Source: Pseudoalteromonas phenolica
Lineage (GTDB): Bacteria; Pseudomonadota; Gammaproteobacteria; Enterobacterales; Alteromonadaceae
Length of the DNA stretch: 64,000 nucleotides
NCBI RefSeq assembly: GCF_001444405.1
Contig: NZ_CP013188.1
Location: 620,001 to 684,000, forward strand
Reading direction: 5' to 3'
The notes under the pieces are model-generated. The model saw only the letters and a program-made list of their open reading frames with translations. It ran no database searches and was not told where the DNA came from. Below, one piece after another: positions 53,009 to 62,008 of the stretch. Numbering within the stretch: the stretch's first letter is position 1; each line of letters opens with the position of its first letter. A program made the position numbers and the translations under genes.

Positions 53009-54265
53009 ATGATCAGAGATACCAGTGGCCAAGATCAAATGGTCCAACATAAGCCTAAAAAACTAAAACCTGTACTGTTGATTGCTGGTGTGCTGTCGCT
53101 TGTTACTTGGGCAGGCTACGCCATGATGAATACCGATAATGTCAGTCAGTCTGTTGATAAAGCACAGCTACAAATTGCGACGGTCATTAAAGGTGACCTA
53201 GTCAGAGATATCGCTACAACAGGTAAAATAGTTGCTGCTAATGCACCAAAAGCTTACAGCCCTGAGCAAGGCTTTGTCACGCTGCAAGTAAAAGCAGGTG
53301 ACAGTGTAGAAAAGGGACAGGTGATCGCAGAGGTAGAAAGTCCGGAGCTGAATAACAGTTTAAAGCAACAAGAATCAGAGCTTGCTAGGCTTCAAGGCGA
53401 ACTTGCCAGAAGTGAGCTAGAAGCAAGGCGCCAGACTTTAACCCTTAATAAAACATTAGACATGGCGCAAGTAGAACTCAGCGCCGCAGAGCGTGAAAAC
53501 CGCCGAGCAAAACTGTCAATTGAGAAAAGCCTGATCAGTCAAATTGATTTAGAAAAAGCAGTCGATGATCTAGCCAAAGCTAAGCTGACCTTTAAACATG
53601 CACAGCAAGAGGTTGAGCTCGCCAAAGATACCTTGGCGTTTGAGTTACAATCATCGCAAAGCCAAGTTGCTAGACAGCAACTGGTGGTTGATGAACTTCA
53701 AAGAAAAGTTCGTAATTTAAACGTGAAAGCCAGTGTATCGGGCATCGTTGGTAACTTGCTGGTGCAACCTAAAGCTATGGTGACTAAAAACCAAGCCTTA
53801 CTTACCTTAGTTGATTTATCTGCTTTTGAAGCCGAGTTACAAGTGCCAGAAAGCTATGCCAATGATTTAGGGATTGGGATGCAAGTAGAGTTGAAAATGG
53901 GTACTGAGTTAGTTATAGGCACTTTGTCAGCCATTTCGCCAGAAGTGAATAACCGTGAAGTTACCACGCGTGTGCGTTTTAACCAAAGTGATATTAGCAA
54001 TATTCGTCAAAATCAACGTTTGTCCGGGCGCATTTTATTAGAAAACCGCAGCGATGTTCTGATGGTAAAACGCGGTGGCTTCATGAATGCAGGTGGCTAT
54101 GTGGCTTACAAGCTTAGTGGCGAACGCGCAGAGCGAATCGAAATCAACACAGGTGTCACCAGTATTAACCATGTAGAAGTGTTAAGTGGACTTGCACAAG
54201 GCGATGAAATCATCATTTCAAATTATGACACATTTAAAAATGCCGATGCCGTATTGTTGAGATAA
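53009..54265 (+). CDS. Membrane-fusion (HlyD-family) adaptor of an ABC export system
   Basis: The start is ATG 53009, six bases after AAGGA; an ATG two codons earlier lies directly on the ribosome site and is less likely. The roughly 418-residue product has an N-terminal anchor (KPVLLIAGVLSLVTWAGYAMM), biotinyl-lipoyl half-motifs around AYSPEQGFVTLQVKAGDSVEKGQVIAEV and the matching KASVSGIVGNLLVQPKAMVTKNQALLTLVDL, a long coiled-coil between them (about 115-225), and a beta-barrel end. It connects the ABC permeases to an outer-membrane channel, probably TolC, not in this window. It is followed by the ATPase gene. Confidence 0.93.
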   Translation: MIRDTSGQDQMVQHKPKKLKPVLLIAGVLSLVTWAGYAMMNTDNVSQSVDKAQLQIATVIKGDLVRDIATTGKIVAANAPKAYSPEQGFVTLQVKAGDSVEKGQVIAEVESPELNNSLKQQESELARLQGELARSELEARRQTLTLNKTLDMAQVELSAAERENRRAKLSIEKSLISQIDLEKAVDDLAKAKLTFKHAQQEVELAKDTLAFELQSSQSQVARQQLVVDELQRKVRNLNVKASVSGIVGNLLVQPKAMVTKNQALLTLVDLSAFEAELQVPESYANDLGIGMQVELKMGTELVIGTLSAISPEVNNREVTTRVRFNQSDISNIRQNQRLSGRILLENRSDVLMVKRGGFMNAGGYVAYKLSGERAERIEINTGVTSINHVEVLSGLAQGDEIIISNYDTFKNADAVLLR

Positions 54266-54354
54266 GAGCTGCTGAGATAAGTATTACAGAGGTAACAACA
54301 AACACATTTAGGCATCATCAACAGAATATAGACCGAATTAAAAAGGAAAGAACA

Positions 54355-55059
54355 ATGTTAAAAATGAATAATATCAGCAAGATGTATCAAACAGAGATGG
54401 TTCAAACACATGCATTACGTGACTTTAATTTAAATGTTGAAGAAGGTGAGTTTATTGCGGTAACAGGCCCATCAGGCTCAGGTAAAACCACCTTTTTGAA
54501 TATTGCAGGTATGTTAGAACCCTTCACTGGTGGCGAATACTTATTGGATGGCATTGATGTTGGCAAACTGAATGACAATCAACGTGCGGACTTACGTAAT
54601 CAAAAAATTGGCTTTATCTTTCAAGGCTTTAACCTCATTCCAGACTTAAACTTGTACGAAAACGTTGAAGTGCCTTTACGTTATCGTGGGATCAAAGCGG
54701 CTGAGCGTAAACGCAGAATAGAACAGTGTTTGGAGCAAGTGGGGCTAGCTAGCCGTGCTAAGCATTTACCTCAGCAACTCTCTGGTGGTCAGCAGCAGCG
54801 TGTTGCCATTGCTCGAGCGCTGGCTGGTGAACCGCGCTTTTTATTAGCTGATGAACCAACAGGTAATCTTGATAGTTTAATGGCACGTCAGGTCATGGAG
54901 TTGCTTGAACAAATTAACCGTGATGGCGCCACCATTATCATGGTAACGCACGACGCGGAGCTTGCTCGTCGAGCACCTCGCAATATACAGGTTGTTGACG
55001 GTCAACTTGCTGATTTTACGTTATATCAGGGCAATCCAAATATGGCAGTAGGAGCATAA
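54355..55059 (+). CDS. ABC transporter ATP-binding protein (MacB/LolD type)
   Basis: This 234-residue ATPase has Walker A GPSGSGKTT, Q loop IFQGFNLIP, signature LSGGQQQRVAIARAL, Walker B FLLADEPTGNLDS and the switch MVTHDAE. It has the length and details of the LolD/MacB subgroup, which export substrates from the periplasm rather than importing. AAAAAGGAAAGAACA precedes the ATG. It is two bases from the first permease gene (ATG at 55061), so they are coupled. Confidence 0.95.
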   Translation: MLKMNNISKMYQTEMVQTHALRDFNLNVEEGEFIAVTGPSGSGKTTFLNIAGMLEPFTGGEYLLDGIDVGKLNDNQRADLRNQKIGFIFQGFNLIPDLNLYENVEVPLRYRGIKAAERKRRIEQCLEQVGLASRAKHLPQQLSGGQQQRVAIARALAGEPRFLLADEPTGNLDSLMARQVMELLEQINRDGATIIMVTHDAELARRAPRNIQVVDGQLADFTLYQGNPNMAVGA

Positions 55060-55060
55060 T

Positions 55061-56374
55061 ATGTTCAGTCATTACATAGATTTAAGTTGGCGGAGCTTTA
55101 AACGTACGCCGCTAGTAAGCCTGTTAATGGTGATTGCCATAGGGGTTGGTATTGGTATTACGATGACCAGCTTGTCGGTTTACCACATGATGTCGATGGA
55201 CCCTATTCCTGAAAAGAGTGACAAACTGCATGCCGTTCAGCTGCAGATTATGGACGAGGAATCAAGCTGGTGGACGCCCGATGACTTACCTTATCAATTG
55301 ACTTATCAAGATGCAGAAAATTTACAAAATGCTGATTTACCTTATAAACGTACAGCATTAATGAAAAGTGGTTTTTCTGTACACTTAGACTCAGACAAGC
55401 TTCAACCTTTTATGGCCGTAAGTCGCTTAGCATCAAGACAAGCGTTTGAAATGTTTAATCTGTCATTTAAACATGGTGCGCCTTGGAGTGCAGAACAAGA
55501 AGAAAGTGCAACCCCTGTTGCGGTGATTTCGCAAAGTATGAGTAAGAAATTATTCGGTACTGACAATAGCGTTGGTAAGAGTTTCTATTTAGACGATTTG
55601 AATGTTCAGGTGACCGGTGTTATCGCTGATTGGCAAATTAATATTAAATACTACGACCTAAATAATGGGGCGTTTAACGAGCCAGAACAAATCTTTTTGC
55701 CTTTCTCTTTAATAAAAGCGTATGAGATTGACACTTGGGGCAATACCAATGGTTGGAAAAATGAAGACCTGAGAAATTTCACGAATAAGATGCAATCAGA
55801 GCATGTATGGTTGCAATTTTGGATTGAGCTGAATTCTGAAGAAGATAAGAAAGCGTTTGGTGACTACCTGATGAACTACATGCAGGAACAGAAAAAGTTG
55901 GGCCGTTTCGAACGAGCTAAACTGGAGTACGGTCTCAAAGATGTCAATGAATGGATCACTTACTTTGAAGTCGTGAATGAAGACAACAAAATCCTTGTCG
56001 CATTGAGCTTTATGTTCTTGGCCGTTTGTTTGGCCAATATTCTGGGATTGTTACTTGCTAAGTTCTTAAAACGAGCACCGGAAGTAGGCGTAAGAAGAGC
56101 GCTAGGTGCGAGCAAAACTCAGGTTTTCTATCAGCATATTGTTGAAGTTGCCATGTTAGGTTTGATGGGTGGATTGATTGGTATTTTGGTCGCACAGTTA
56201 GGTTTATGGGGTATAAGGCACAGTTATGATTACTACAGTAACTTAGCAAATATGGACTTATCAATGCTATTTGCAGCTCCCGTTATTGCTATAACAGCAT
56301 GCATTGTTGCGGGTATGTACCCAGCATGGTTGGTATGTAAAACCACACCATCGACATATTTAAAGAGTCAGTAA
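55061..56374 (+). CDS. FtsX/MacB-type ABC permease 1
   Basis: This 437-residue protein has one N-terminal span (LVSLLMVIAIGVGIGITMTSL), a periplasmic MacB-like domain of about 240 residues, and three C-terminal spans (around ILVALSFMFLAVCLANILGLLL, LGLMGGLIGILVAQLGL and IAITACIVAGMYPAW) with the FtsX motif RRALGASKTQVFYQHI. It is translated almost directly after the ATPase. Together with permease 2 it would form a heterodimer, unlike MacB where one protein is duplicated. Confidence 0.92.
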   Translation: MFSHYIDLSWRSFKRTPLVSLLMVIAIGVGIGITMTSLSVYHMMSMDPIPEKSDKLHAVQLQIMDEESSWWTPDDLPYQLTYQDAENLQNADLPYKRTALMKSGFSVHLDSDKLQPFMAVSRLASRQAFEMFNLSFKHGAPWSAEQEESATPVAVISQSMSKKLFGTDNSVGKSFYLDDLNVQVTGVIADWQINIKYYDLNNGAFNEPEQIFLPFSLIKAYEIDTWGNTNGWKNEDLRNFTNKMQSEHVWLQFWIELNSEEDKKAFGDYLMNYMQEQKKLGRFERAKLEYGLKDVNEWITYFEVVNEDNKILVALSFMFLAVCLANILGLLLAKFLKRAPEVGVRRALGASKTQVFYQHIVEVAMLGLMGGLIGILVAQLGLWGIRHSYDYYSNLANMDLSMLFAAPVIAITACIVAGMYPAWLVCKTTPSTYLKSQ

Positions 56375-56386
56375 GGAACACGAATT

Positions 56387-57595
56387 ATGTTTGAGATTAA
56401 ACCAATTTTTAATGCCTTACTTCGCTCTAAAGTAGGTGCAGTTTTATTACTAATACAAATTGCAATTACCACAGCAATTGTTAGTAATGCGGCGTTTATA
56501 ATTAAAGATAGATTAGATTACTTAAATCAACCAACGGGTTATCAAGAGGAAAACATATTTAAATTTAATGTGATGACTTTTGGTACAGATGTAGATTTGG
56601 CTCAACAAGCTGAGCTTGATGAAGCCAGCATTCGTGCATTACCCGGTGTGATCGATGCTGTAACGATTAATGCTATTCCTTTATCTGGAGGGGGCTCTTC
56701 GACGAGTTACAGACTAAAACCAGTGCCAGAAAAGGCGAAATCAGTCAATGCGAGCTACTTTACCGCAGATGAACATGCTTTAAATACCTTTGGTGTAGAG
56801 TTAGTTGAAGGGCGCAATTTTACTGAATCAGAAGTCGCACATGATCTGGATAATACTCAATCGGCTAATGTTGTTCTGGCGACAAAAGCTTTAATGGATG
56901 AGTTATTTCCAAATGGTGACGGGTTAGGTCAATTCATATACTCAGGTACAAAGCCTTATAAAGTCATTGGTATTGTAGGCATGATGAAAGGTCCTTGGAT
57001 GAAGAATGAAGAACGTAAAGACAGATCTGTGATTATTCCTTATGTTCGTATTGAAAAATTCAATAAGTTTTTAGTACGAACCGAAGCTGGTAGACGCGCT
57101 GAAGTTATGAAACAAATCGAGTCGCTTATTCATAAAAACTACAGCAAAAGGGTAGTACAAGATTTAGCTGGGTTAGATAAGAAAAAAGCAGATTATGTTG
57201 CCGAAGACCGATTAATGATGCGTATGCTAGTGATACTGATCAGCGTACTAGTATTAGTGACAGCTTTAGGTATTTTTGGCCTTACCTTGTTTAATATTAA
57301 TAAGCGCACGAAGCAAATTGGTACAAGACGCGCGTTAGGAGCTCGCAAATCAGCGATTATCAGCTACTTTGTGGTCGAAAACAGCCTAATTTGTATTGCA
57401 GGTTTAGTATTAGGTGTATGTGGTGCAGTGTTGCTGGGGCAACAATTAATGGCGAATTACTCAGTCCCTGCGTTATCGAATTGGTATGTTGCAATAACAG
57501 CCGTTGCCGTTTTTGTGATGAGTTTATTAGCGGTAATTGGTCCTGCAAGGCGTGCGGCTAATATCGACCCAAGTATCGCAACACGAACAATTTAA
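56387..57595 (+). CDS. FtsX/MacB-type ABC permease 2
   Basis: This 402-residue protein has the same layout as the upstream permease: N-terminal span (GAVLLLIQIAITTAIVSNAAFII), periplasmic domain with VELVEGRNFT, and three C-terminal spans with the FtsX motif TRRALGARKSAIISYF and final RRAANIDPS. It starts 12 bases after permease 1. A hairpin follows its stop at 57619, before the regulator gene. Confidence 0.92.
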   Translation: MFEIKPIFNALLRSKVGAVLLLIQIAITTAIVSNAAFIIKDRLDYLNQPTGYQEENIFKFNVMTFGTDVDLAQQAELDEASIRALPGVIDAVTINAIPLSGGGSSTSYRLKPVPEKAKSVNASYFTADEHALNTFGVELVEGRNFTESEVAHDLDNTQSANVVLATKALMDELFPNGDGLGQFIYSGTKPYKVIGIVGMMKGPWMKNEERKDRSVIIPYVRIEKFNKFLVRTEAGRRAEVMKQIESLIHKNYSKRVVQDLAGLDKKKADYVAEDRLMMRMLVILISVLVLVTALGIFGLTLFNINKRTKQIGTRRALGARKSAIISYFVVENSLICIAGLVLGVCGAVLLGQQLMANYSVPALSNWYVAITAVAVFVMSLLAVIGPARRAANIDPSIATRTI

Positions 57596-57618
57596 CTTCT
57601 AAATACTCAACCTCTTAG

Positions 57619-57653
57619 TTCGTGCTACACTCAAGCCTTTGGTGTAGCACGAA
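57619..57653 (+). repeat. Perfect 12-bp-stem hairpin between permease and regulator genes
   Basis: TTCGTGCTACAC and GTGTAGCACGAA are separated by 11 bases. No T run follows, so it may be an attenuator, processing site or transcript stabiliser that sets different levels of the transporter and the two regulators. Confidence 0.6.
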
Positions 57654-57670
57654 TAATAAAAAGAAAATAC

Positions 57671-59002
57671 ATGGACAAAATACTCATCATTGACGATAAC
57701 CAAGCTGTACTTGATGCGTTATCGCTATTGCTCGAAATACATGGTTATGATGTTGTGACAGCACACACCCCTTTCGAAGCTGAGCAAGTTGTTCGCTATC
57801 AACGTATATGCTTAGCTATTCAAGACATGAACTTTACCGCTGACACCACATCGGGTGAAGAAGGCAAAAATCTCTTTTATCAACTTCGTGCACTCAATGC
57901 GCATTTACCCATTATTTTGATCACCGCATGGACAGAGCTAGAAACCGCCATAGAGTTAGTGAAAGCGGGCGCAGCAGATTACATTGCTAAGCCTTGGGAT
58001 GACAATAAATTACTGACCAGCATTGCAAACCTGATTGAACTGGGTAAAGCCAAGCAAGACAACGATACATTTAATCGGCAACAAGATGAGCGACACTCAG
58101 TACATGAACAGGCAAACCTAGCTGGCCTTGTGTATGCGAGTACAGCCATGGAACGAGTGATCGATATGGCATTGCAACTGGCTAAGTCAGATGTGTCGGT
58201 ATTGATCACCGGGCCAAACGGCAGTGGTAAAGAGCGTATTGCCGAAATTGTACAGTTAAACTCTGCTCTGGCAGATAAACCATTTATTAAGGTAAATGCA
58301 GGCGCATTGCCCAGTGAGTTAATCGAGGCCGAGCTATTTGGCGCAGAAGCGGGTGCCTACACAGGCGCTAATAAACAGCGTATTGGCCGTTTTGAAGCTG
58401 CTGATGGCGGCACGTTATTTTTAGATGAAATTGGCAATTTACCTCCGTCAGGGCAAATGAAGCTTCTTAGAGTTTTGCAAACGGGTGAGTTTGAGCGCTT
58501 AGGATCAGTGCAAACACAAAAGGTCAGTGTACGGGTTATTTCGGCGACTAATGCTGACTTATTACAAGACATAAAAGCTGGCAGGTTTCGAGAAGATTTA
58601 TATTACCGACTGAATGTCATAGAGCTCAGGCTGCTACCGCTGAGTGAGCGAAAAGACGATATCGTTCCACTTATAAAACACTTCTTGCCAGAGCGAGAAT
58701 TTGGATTAGCCACTGAGCAGGCTTTGACGAGCTATGCTTGGCCGGGAAATGTCAGAGAGCTTGAAAACGCCTGTAAGCGGGCTGCTGTTTTAAAGCCAAA
58801 GGGTGCACTGGAGTTTACCGACTTTGGTTTGAACCAAACACAAAACGTAACGCAATTAAATACAAACAAAGAACCCAATAAAGATGAAATCGAGGCGGCA
58901 ATGCGAGAATATCAAGGGGTTGTAGCCAAAGTAGCAAGACATTTTGGGCTATCACGACAAGCGCTATATAGACGCCTACAAAAATTCGAAATCGACTATT
59001 AA
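57671..59002 (+). CDS. Sigma-54-dependent response regulator (NtrC family)
   Basis: This 443-residue protein has a receiver domain with phospho-Asp52 in AIQDMNF and Lys in ADYIAKPWDD, an AAA+ domain with GPNGSGKE (Walker A), GAYTGA at 228-233 (the sigma-54-contact loop, a Phe-to-Tyr variant), FLDEIGNLP (Walker B), RLNVIELRLLPLSERKDDI and YAWPGNVRELEN, and a Fis-like HTH (KVARHFGLSRQALYRRLQKF). It activates sigma-54 promoters. It is encoded in the export operon and followed by its kinase. Autoregulation of the 52763-52872 control region is inferred. Confidence 0.95.
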   Translation: MDKILIIDDNQAVLDALSLLLEIHGYDVVTAHTPFEAEQVVRYQRICLAIQDMNFTADTTSGEEGKNLFYQLRALNAHLPIILITAWTELETAIELVKAGAADYIAKPWDDNKLLTSIANLIELGKAKQDNDTFNRQQDERHSVHEQANLAGLVYASTAMERVIDMALQLAKSDVSVLITGPNGSGKERIAEIVQLNSALADKPFIKVNAGALPSELIEAELFGAEAGAYTGANKQRIGRFEAADGGTLFLDEIGNLPPSGQMKLLRVLQTGEFERLGSVQTQKVSVRVISATNADLLQDIKAGRFREDLYYRLNVIELRLLPLSERKDDIVPLIKHFLPEREFGLATEQALTSYAWPGNVRELENACKRAAVLKPKGALEFTDFGLNQTQNVTQLNTNKEPNKDEIEAAMREYQGVVAKVARHFGLSRQALYRRLQKFEIDY

Positions 59003-59032
59003 TAAAACTAAAACTAAAACTAAAACTAAAAC
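59003..59032 (+). repeat. Tandem repeat of TAAAAC, five copies
   Basis: Five perfect copies of TAAAAC start right after the regulator's stop, between it and the kinase gene's start. They lie where the kinase ribosome site would be, so copy number could change kinase translation. Confidence 0.85.
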
Positions 59033-59041
59033 GTAAACTTT

Positions 59042-60382
59042 ATGAAATCACTCACGGCCAATCTCAGTACTAGACATAAATTGCAGTTAGCAACAGTTTT
59101 AAGTGTGGTGTTGGCGTTAGTGCCCGTGCTACTTGTGCTTGGCGCATCAAGTACACTCAGCCTGATTAGTTTGGGTTTAGCCGTTGTTTCAGCTTGGTTT
59201 GTGAGTGGTCTGATTACTCAACCGGTTAACTCAGGCATTAAAGCGTTAGAAACGGGTTTGTTAAACTTCAAAGATGGTGAGTTTTCGAGTTTGCTTGCAT
59301 ATAGTGAAGACGATGAACTTGGGCGCTTGTGCCATACTTACAACCAAACCGCCGAGCAACTAAGACAAGAAAAACAATGGATTTATCAGCGTGAATTGAT
59401 GCTCGATAAAGTGTTGCAGTCTTCTCCGCAGGCGCTGGTTTTAATAGATAGTAATAACCATGTGGTCTTTAGTAATCACAGTGCCAAACTGTTATTTAAG
59501 TGTGAGCAGAAACTTGAAGGTCTGACTCGCTACGAACTCTATGCTTTTGGCAGTGAGCAAATTCAAAATGCGATGGAAGCAGGCAGAGATGGACTATTTC
59601 ACCTAAAGCACGCACATTCAAACGATAGTCAGTTAAAGCAAGATGACGAAGCCCAAACTTGGCACCTTTCAACCGGACAGTTCTTGTTAAATAACCATAG
59701 TCACCGTTTATATATTTTTAAACAGCTTACACGTGAACTGAGTCGTCAAGAAGTGGCAGTATGGAAGAAGGTAATACGCATTATCAGCCACGAGCTGAAT
59801 AATTCATTGGGCCCTATGTCATCTATGCTGCACAGTGGAAAAATACTGACGCAAAACCTCGATGAACCAAGGCTGGGGCGAGTATTTTCAACCATGCAAG
59901 AGCGTATAAATCACCTAAATGAGTTTGTTCAAGGTTACGGCAAGTTTGCCAAATTGCCTCAACCAAAACTCGAAGTAATTGATTGGTTGAGTTTATTGAA
60001 CAGTGTTAAGCAAGAGTGGGTTTTTAGTATTGAAGGGGATATCCCAAACTTTGAATGCTTTGCAGACAGAGTTCAGCTAGAGCAGCTTCTTATTAATTTG
60101 CTTAAAAATGCGCACGAATCGGGCTCAGAAGCTGAACAGATTAAAGTAAAAATTGAAGCTAAATCTCAAGGGACATTACTCAGCGTGAGTGATGCAGGCA
60201 AAGGTATGAGTGAAGCGGTTATGGCGAATGCCCTTGTACCTTTTTATTCAACCAAAGCAAGTGGAAGCGGCTTGGGGCTTGCGCTTTGTCGAGAAATCGC
60301 AGAAGCCCATCATGGTCAACTAAGTTTGCATAACCGAGGTGATGGGAAAACGGGCCTAGTTGTTCAGGTGTTTATTCCTTAA
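59042..60382 (+). CDS. NtrY/NtrB-like sensor histidine kinase of the export operon
   Basis: This 446-residue protein has two N-terminal membrane spans (about 15-60), a short HAMP-like segment, a PAS domain (about 115-215; SSPQALVLIDSNNHVVFSNHSAK), and a kinase core with HisKA IRIISHELNNSLGPM (His250), NLLKNAHES, DAGKGM and GSGLGLALCREI. It is the cognate kinase of the response regulator that ends 39 bases before. No long periplasmic domain is present. The start is ATG 59042, but only weak ribosome site is visible. Confidence 0.93.
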   Translation: MKSLTANLSTRHKLQLATVLSVVLALVPVLLVLGASSTLSLISLGLAVVSAWFVSGLITQPVNSGIKALETGLLNFKDGEFSSLLAYSEDDELGRLCHTYNQTAEQLRQEKQWIYQRELMLDKVLQSSPQALVLIDSNNHVVFSNHSAKLLFKCEQKLEGLTRYELYAFGSEQIQNAMEAGRDGLFHLKHAHSNDSQLKQDDEAQTWHLSTGQFLLNNHSHRLYIFKQLTRELSRQEVAVWKKVIRIISHELNNSLGPMSSMLHSGKILTQNLDEPRLGRVFSTMQERINHLNEFVQGYGKFAKLPQPKLEVIDWLSLLNSVKQEWVFSIEGDIPNFECFADRVQLEQLLINLLKNAHESGSEAEQIKVKIEAKSQGTLLSVSDAGKGMSEAVMANALVPFYSTKASGSGLGLALCREIAEAHHGQLSLHNRGDGKTGLVVQVFIP

Positions 60383-60396
60383 GCTATGCTTATATT

Positions 60397-60789
60397 TTAT
60401 CTTTCTATTTCGCTGAGGTCAGAGTTTGAGTTTATTTCTTTGCGAGATGAGGGTCTTTTGTTTAAATAGACACGTCTTTCGGTCGGTCTCTGACTTATCG
60501 TTACTCCCTGTTCGGCGCAAGCTTTTTTAAATTCTTCATAATAAGTTTGCTGCTGTATTGAATCGGATGAAACTTCAAGCATTTGTGCTAATGCTAATGC
60601 TGCACCATGGATTATAATATCTTTAGGGTTGAAGTCAGTTAAGTGTTCCGGTGGAATAGGCCTGCTTTTTACAACTTTATAAGGTACATTGCATTCTTCA
60701 GTATATACTTCTTGATACTTTTTGCTCTTAATGCAGGCTGAAAGAACAAGAGGGAGCATGACAATCAAAGTGAGTTTGTTTAGTTTCAT
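60397..60789 (-). CDS. Small lipoprotein, second of a pair
   Basis: This 130-residue protein has a lipoprotein signal peptide (KLNKLTLIVMLPLVLSAC, lipobox LSAC). The mature part includes ECNVPYKVVKSRP, a run VYLNKRP near the end and few distinctive motifs. Its start overlaps the stop of the upstream lipoprotein gene by four bases (coupled). Family not recognised. Confidence 0.75.
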   Translation of the reverse strand: MKLNKLTLIVMLPLVLSACIKSKKYQEVYTEECNVPYKVVKSRPIPPEHLTDFNPKDIIIHGAALALAQMLEVSSDSIQQQTYYEEFKKACAEQGVTISQRPTERRVYLNKRPSSRKEINSNSDLSEIER

Positions 60790-61091
60790 GACTTAACCCC
60801 TTCGCTTGTTAGCTCGCAATCAGAGGGCTTTTCGAGCCAATATACGGTATTAGAAATAACCACAATACTACCTGATACCACAAAGCTAGCTGCAGTCACT
60901 AAACCATAGCTCGCCATTAATAGTGCACATGCTTCGTTTGAGCAATTTGCCATGGGGATTGCTTCTTCTAGTGCCAACACCTTCTTTTTACGCATGACAT
61001 TACATTTTTCATCATAGCTATGCGCGTTTTCTGGCACGTAAACGCACCCCGCTAATAGAGTCAAAAGTAGTGCTGAGATAAGCGTTCTCAT
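60786..61091 (-). CDS. Small lipoprotein, first of a pair
   Basis: The start is set at the ATG at 61091, an earlier ATG is two codons upstream. The 101-residue product has a lipobox LAGC, followed by NAHSYDEKCNVMRKKKVLALEEA. A hydrophobic segment at about 60-80 (LLMASYGLVTAASFVVSGSIVVI) suggests a second membrane interaction. The DEKCNV and the TEECNV of the next gene suggest that the two are related or share a motif. Role unknown. Confidence 0.7.
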   Translation of the reverse strand: MRTLISALLLTLLAGCVYVPENAHSYDEKCNVMRKKKVLALEEAIPMANCSNEACALLMASYGLVTAASFVVSGSIVVISNTVYWLEKPSDCELTSEGVKS

Positions 61092-61233
61092 ATGCATCCA
61101 TGTAATTTTAAGTATCAGAACGAGGAGTGTATGTTATCGAATGTCTAAATACTGTAAGAAAATGTTTATGAGTCGGTATAATCTTAAGAACAGAGATATA
61201 ATCAAACTATATAAAATAATCAGAGACATACTT

Positions 61234-61698
61234 GTGTTTAAAAAGCTTAAAGCATTATTAGCTGATTTCAGTAATGAATTACAGCAAACCAACAAGCCTG
61301 AGAATTCAATCGATTTTAATACTGGGCTTGCAGCTCTGTTAGTTGAAGTCATGCGCGCTGACAGTAAAATTGAGCAATCGGAATTAGATAAAATTGCCGA
61401 CATTTTAAAAACACAATGTGAACTCGATACAAGCCAAGTTAAAGCGCTCATTGATAAAGTAAGACCTATGGTTGAAGCTGCGCTAGATTTGCACCAATTT
61501 GTAAAAGAAGTAAATGCGAAAACAAGCTACGAAGAGCGCATGGAAGTGATCGAGTTGTTATGGCACGTTGCTTTTGCAGATGGCCATTTAGATGATTATG
61601 AAGATCACATCATTCGTAAAATATCGAGTTTGATGTATGTTGCACATGTAGACTTTGTGGCCGCAAAAATACGTGTGCAAGAGAGTCTGGCAAACTAG
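61234..61698 (+). CDS. TerB-like tellurite-resistance/co-chaperone-fold protein
   Basis: The start is set at GTG 61234 because it gives the usual family opening (FKKLKALLADFSN) and length (154 residues). The frame remains open upstream to 61141 but the extra residues have no match. Family motif: ALLVEVMRADSKIEQSELDKIADIL and VELLWHVAFADGHLDDYEDHIIRKISSLM, two repeats of the TerB all-helical metal-binding-like fold. It is cytosolic; role unknown outside tellurite resistance gene clusters. It is the last chromosomal gene before the cassette region. Confidence 0.85.
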   Translation: MFKKLKALLADFSNELQQTNKPENSIDFNTGLAALLVEVMRADSKIEQSELDKIADILKTQCELDTSQVKALIDKVRPMVEAALDLHQFVKEVNAKTSYEERMEVIELLWHVAFADGHLDDYEDHIIRKISSLMYVAHVDFVAAKIRVQESLAN

Positions 61699-61821
61699 CT
61701 AGGTTCTCTTTAAAATCTTTTTTAGACTCTCAGCCCTCAATCATAATGCACTCATATCAATTTAATTACCCCACAAAAAAGCAAAATAAAACACTGTTTT
61801 TATATACAGACTTTGGTTTTT

Positions 61822-61880
61822 GACGCATAACATTATTACAGCGCGTTTTGTCCAATTTTCACAACTGCGCAAAATTGGAC
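61822..61880. other. Boundary region with a hairpin and an attC-like left half
   Basis: Within the 310-base gap 61699-62008 there is a GACGCATAAC stretch like the TAAC start of the attC sites, followed by a perfect inverted repeat GTCCAATTTT/AAAATTGGAC (61850-61859 and 61871-61880). No GCGTTA end is seen. It may be a truncated attC or the left boundary of the array. No gene is supported: the in-frame reading from 61820 has no ribosome site. Confidence 0.4.
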
Positions 61881-62008
61881 ATTCTAAACTCATGTTTACA
61901 ATGAACTTTTCCTGTGTGAATATTGGGACACGTAATATAGCCCGTTTTGTCGGTATTTATTCAGACAATTTGGGAGAGAATAAGCTGTTAGTGTTCTTGG
62001 AGTTTTAG

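Noticed and set aside
61820..62008. 62-codon open frame at the left edge of the array
   Set aside because: Starts at a TTG without ribosome site and runs through a hairpin; more likely noncoding boundary sequence.
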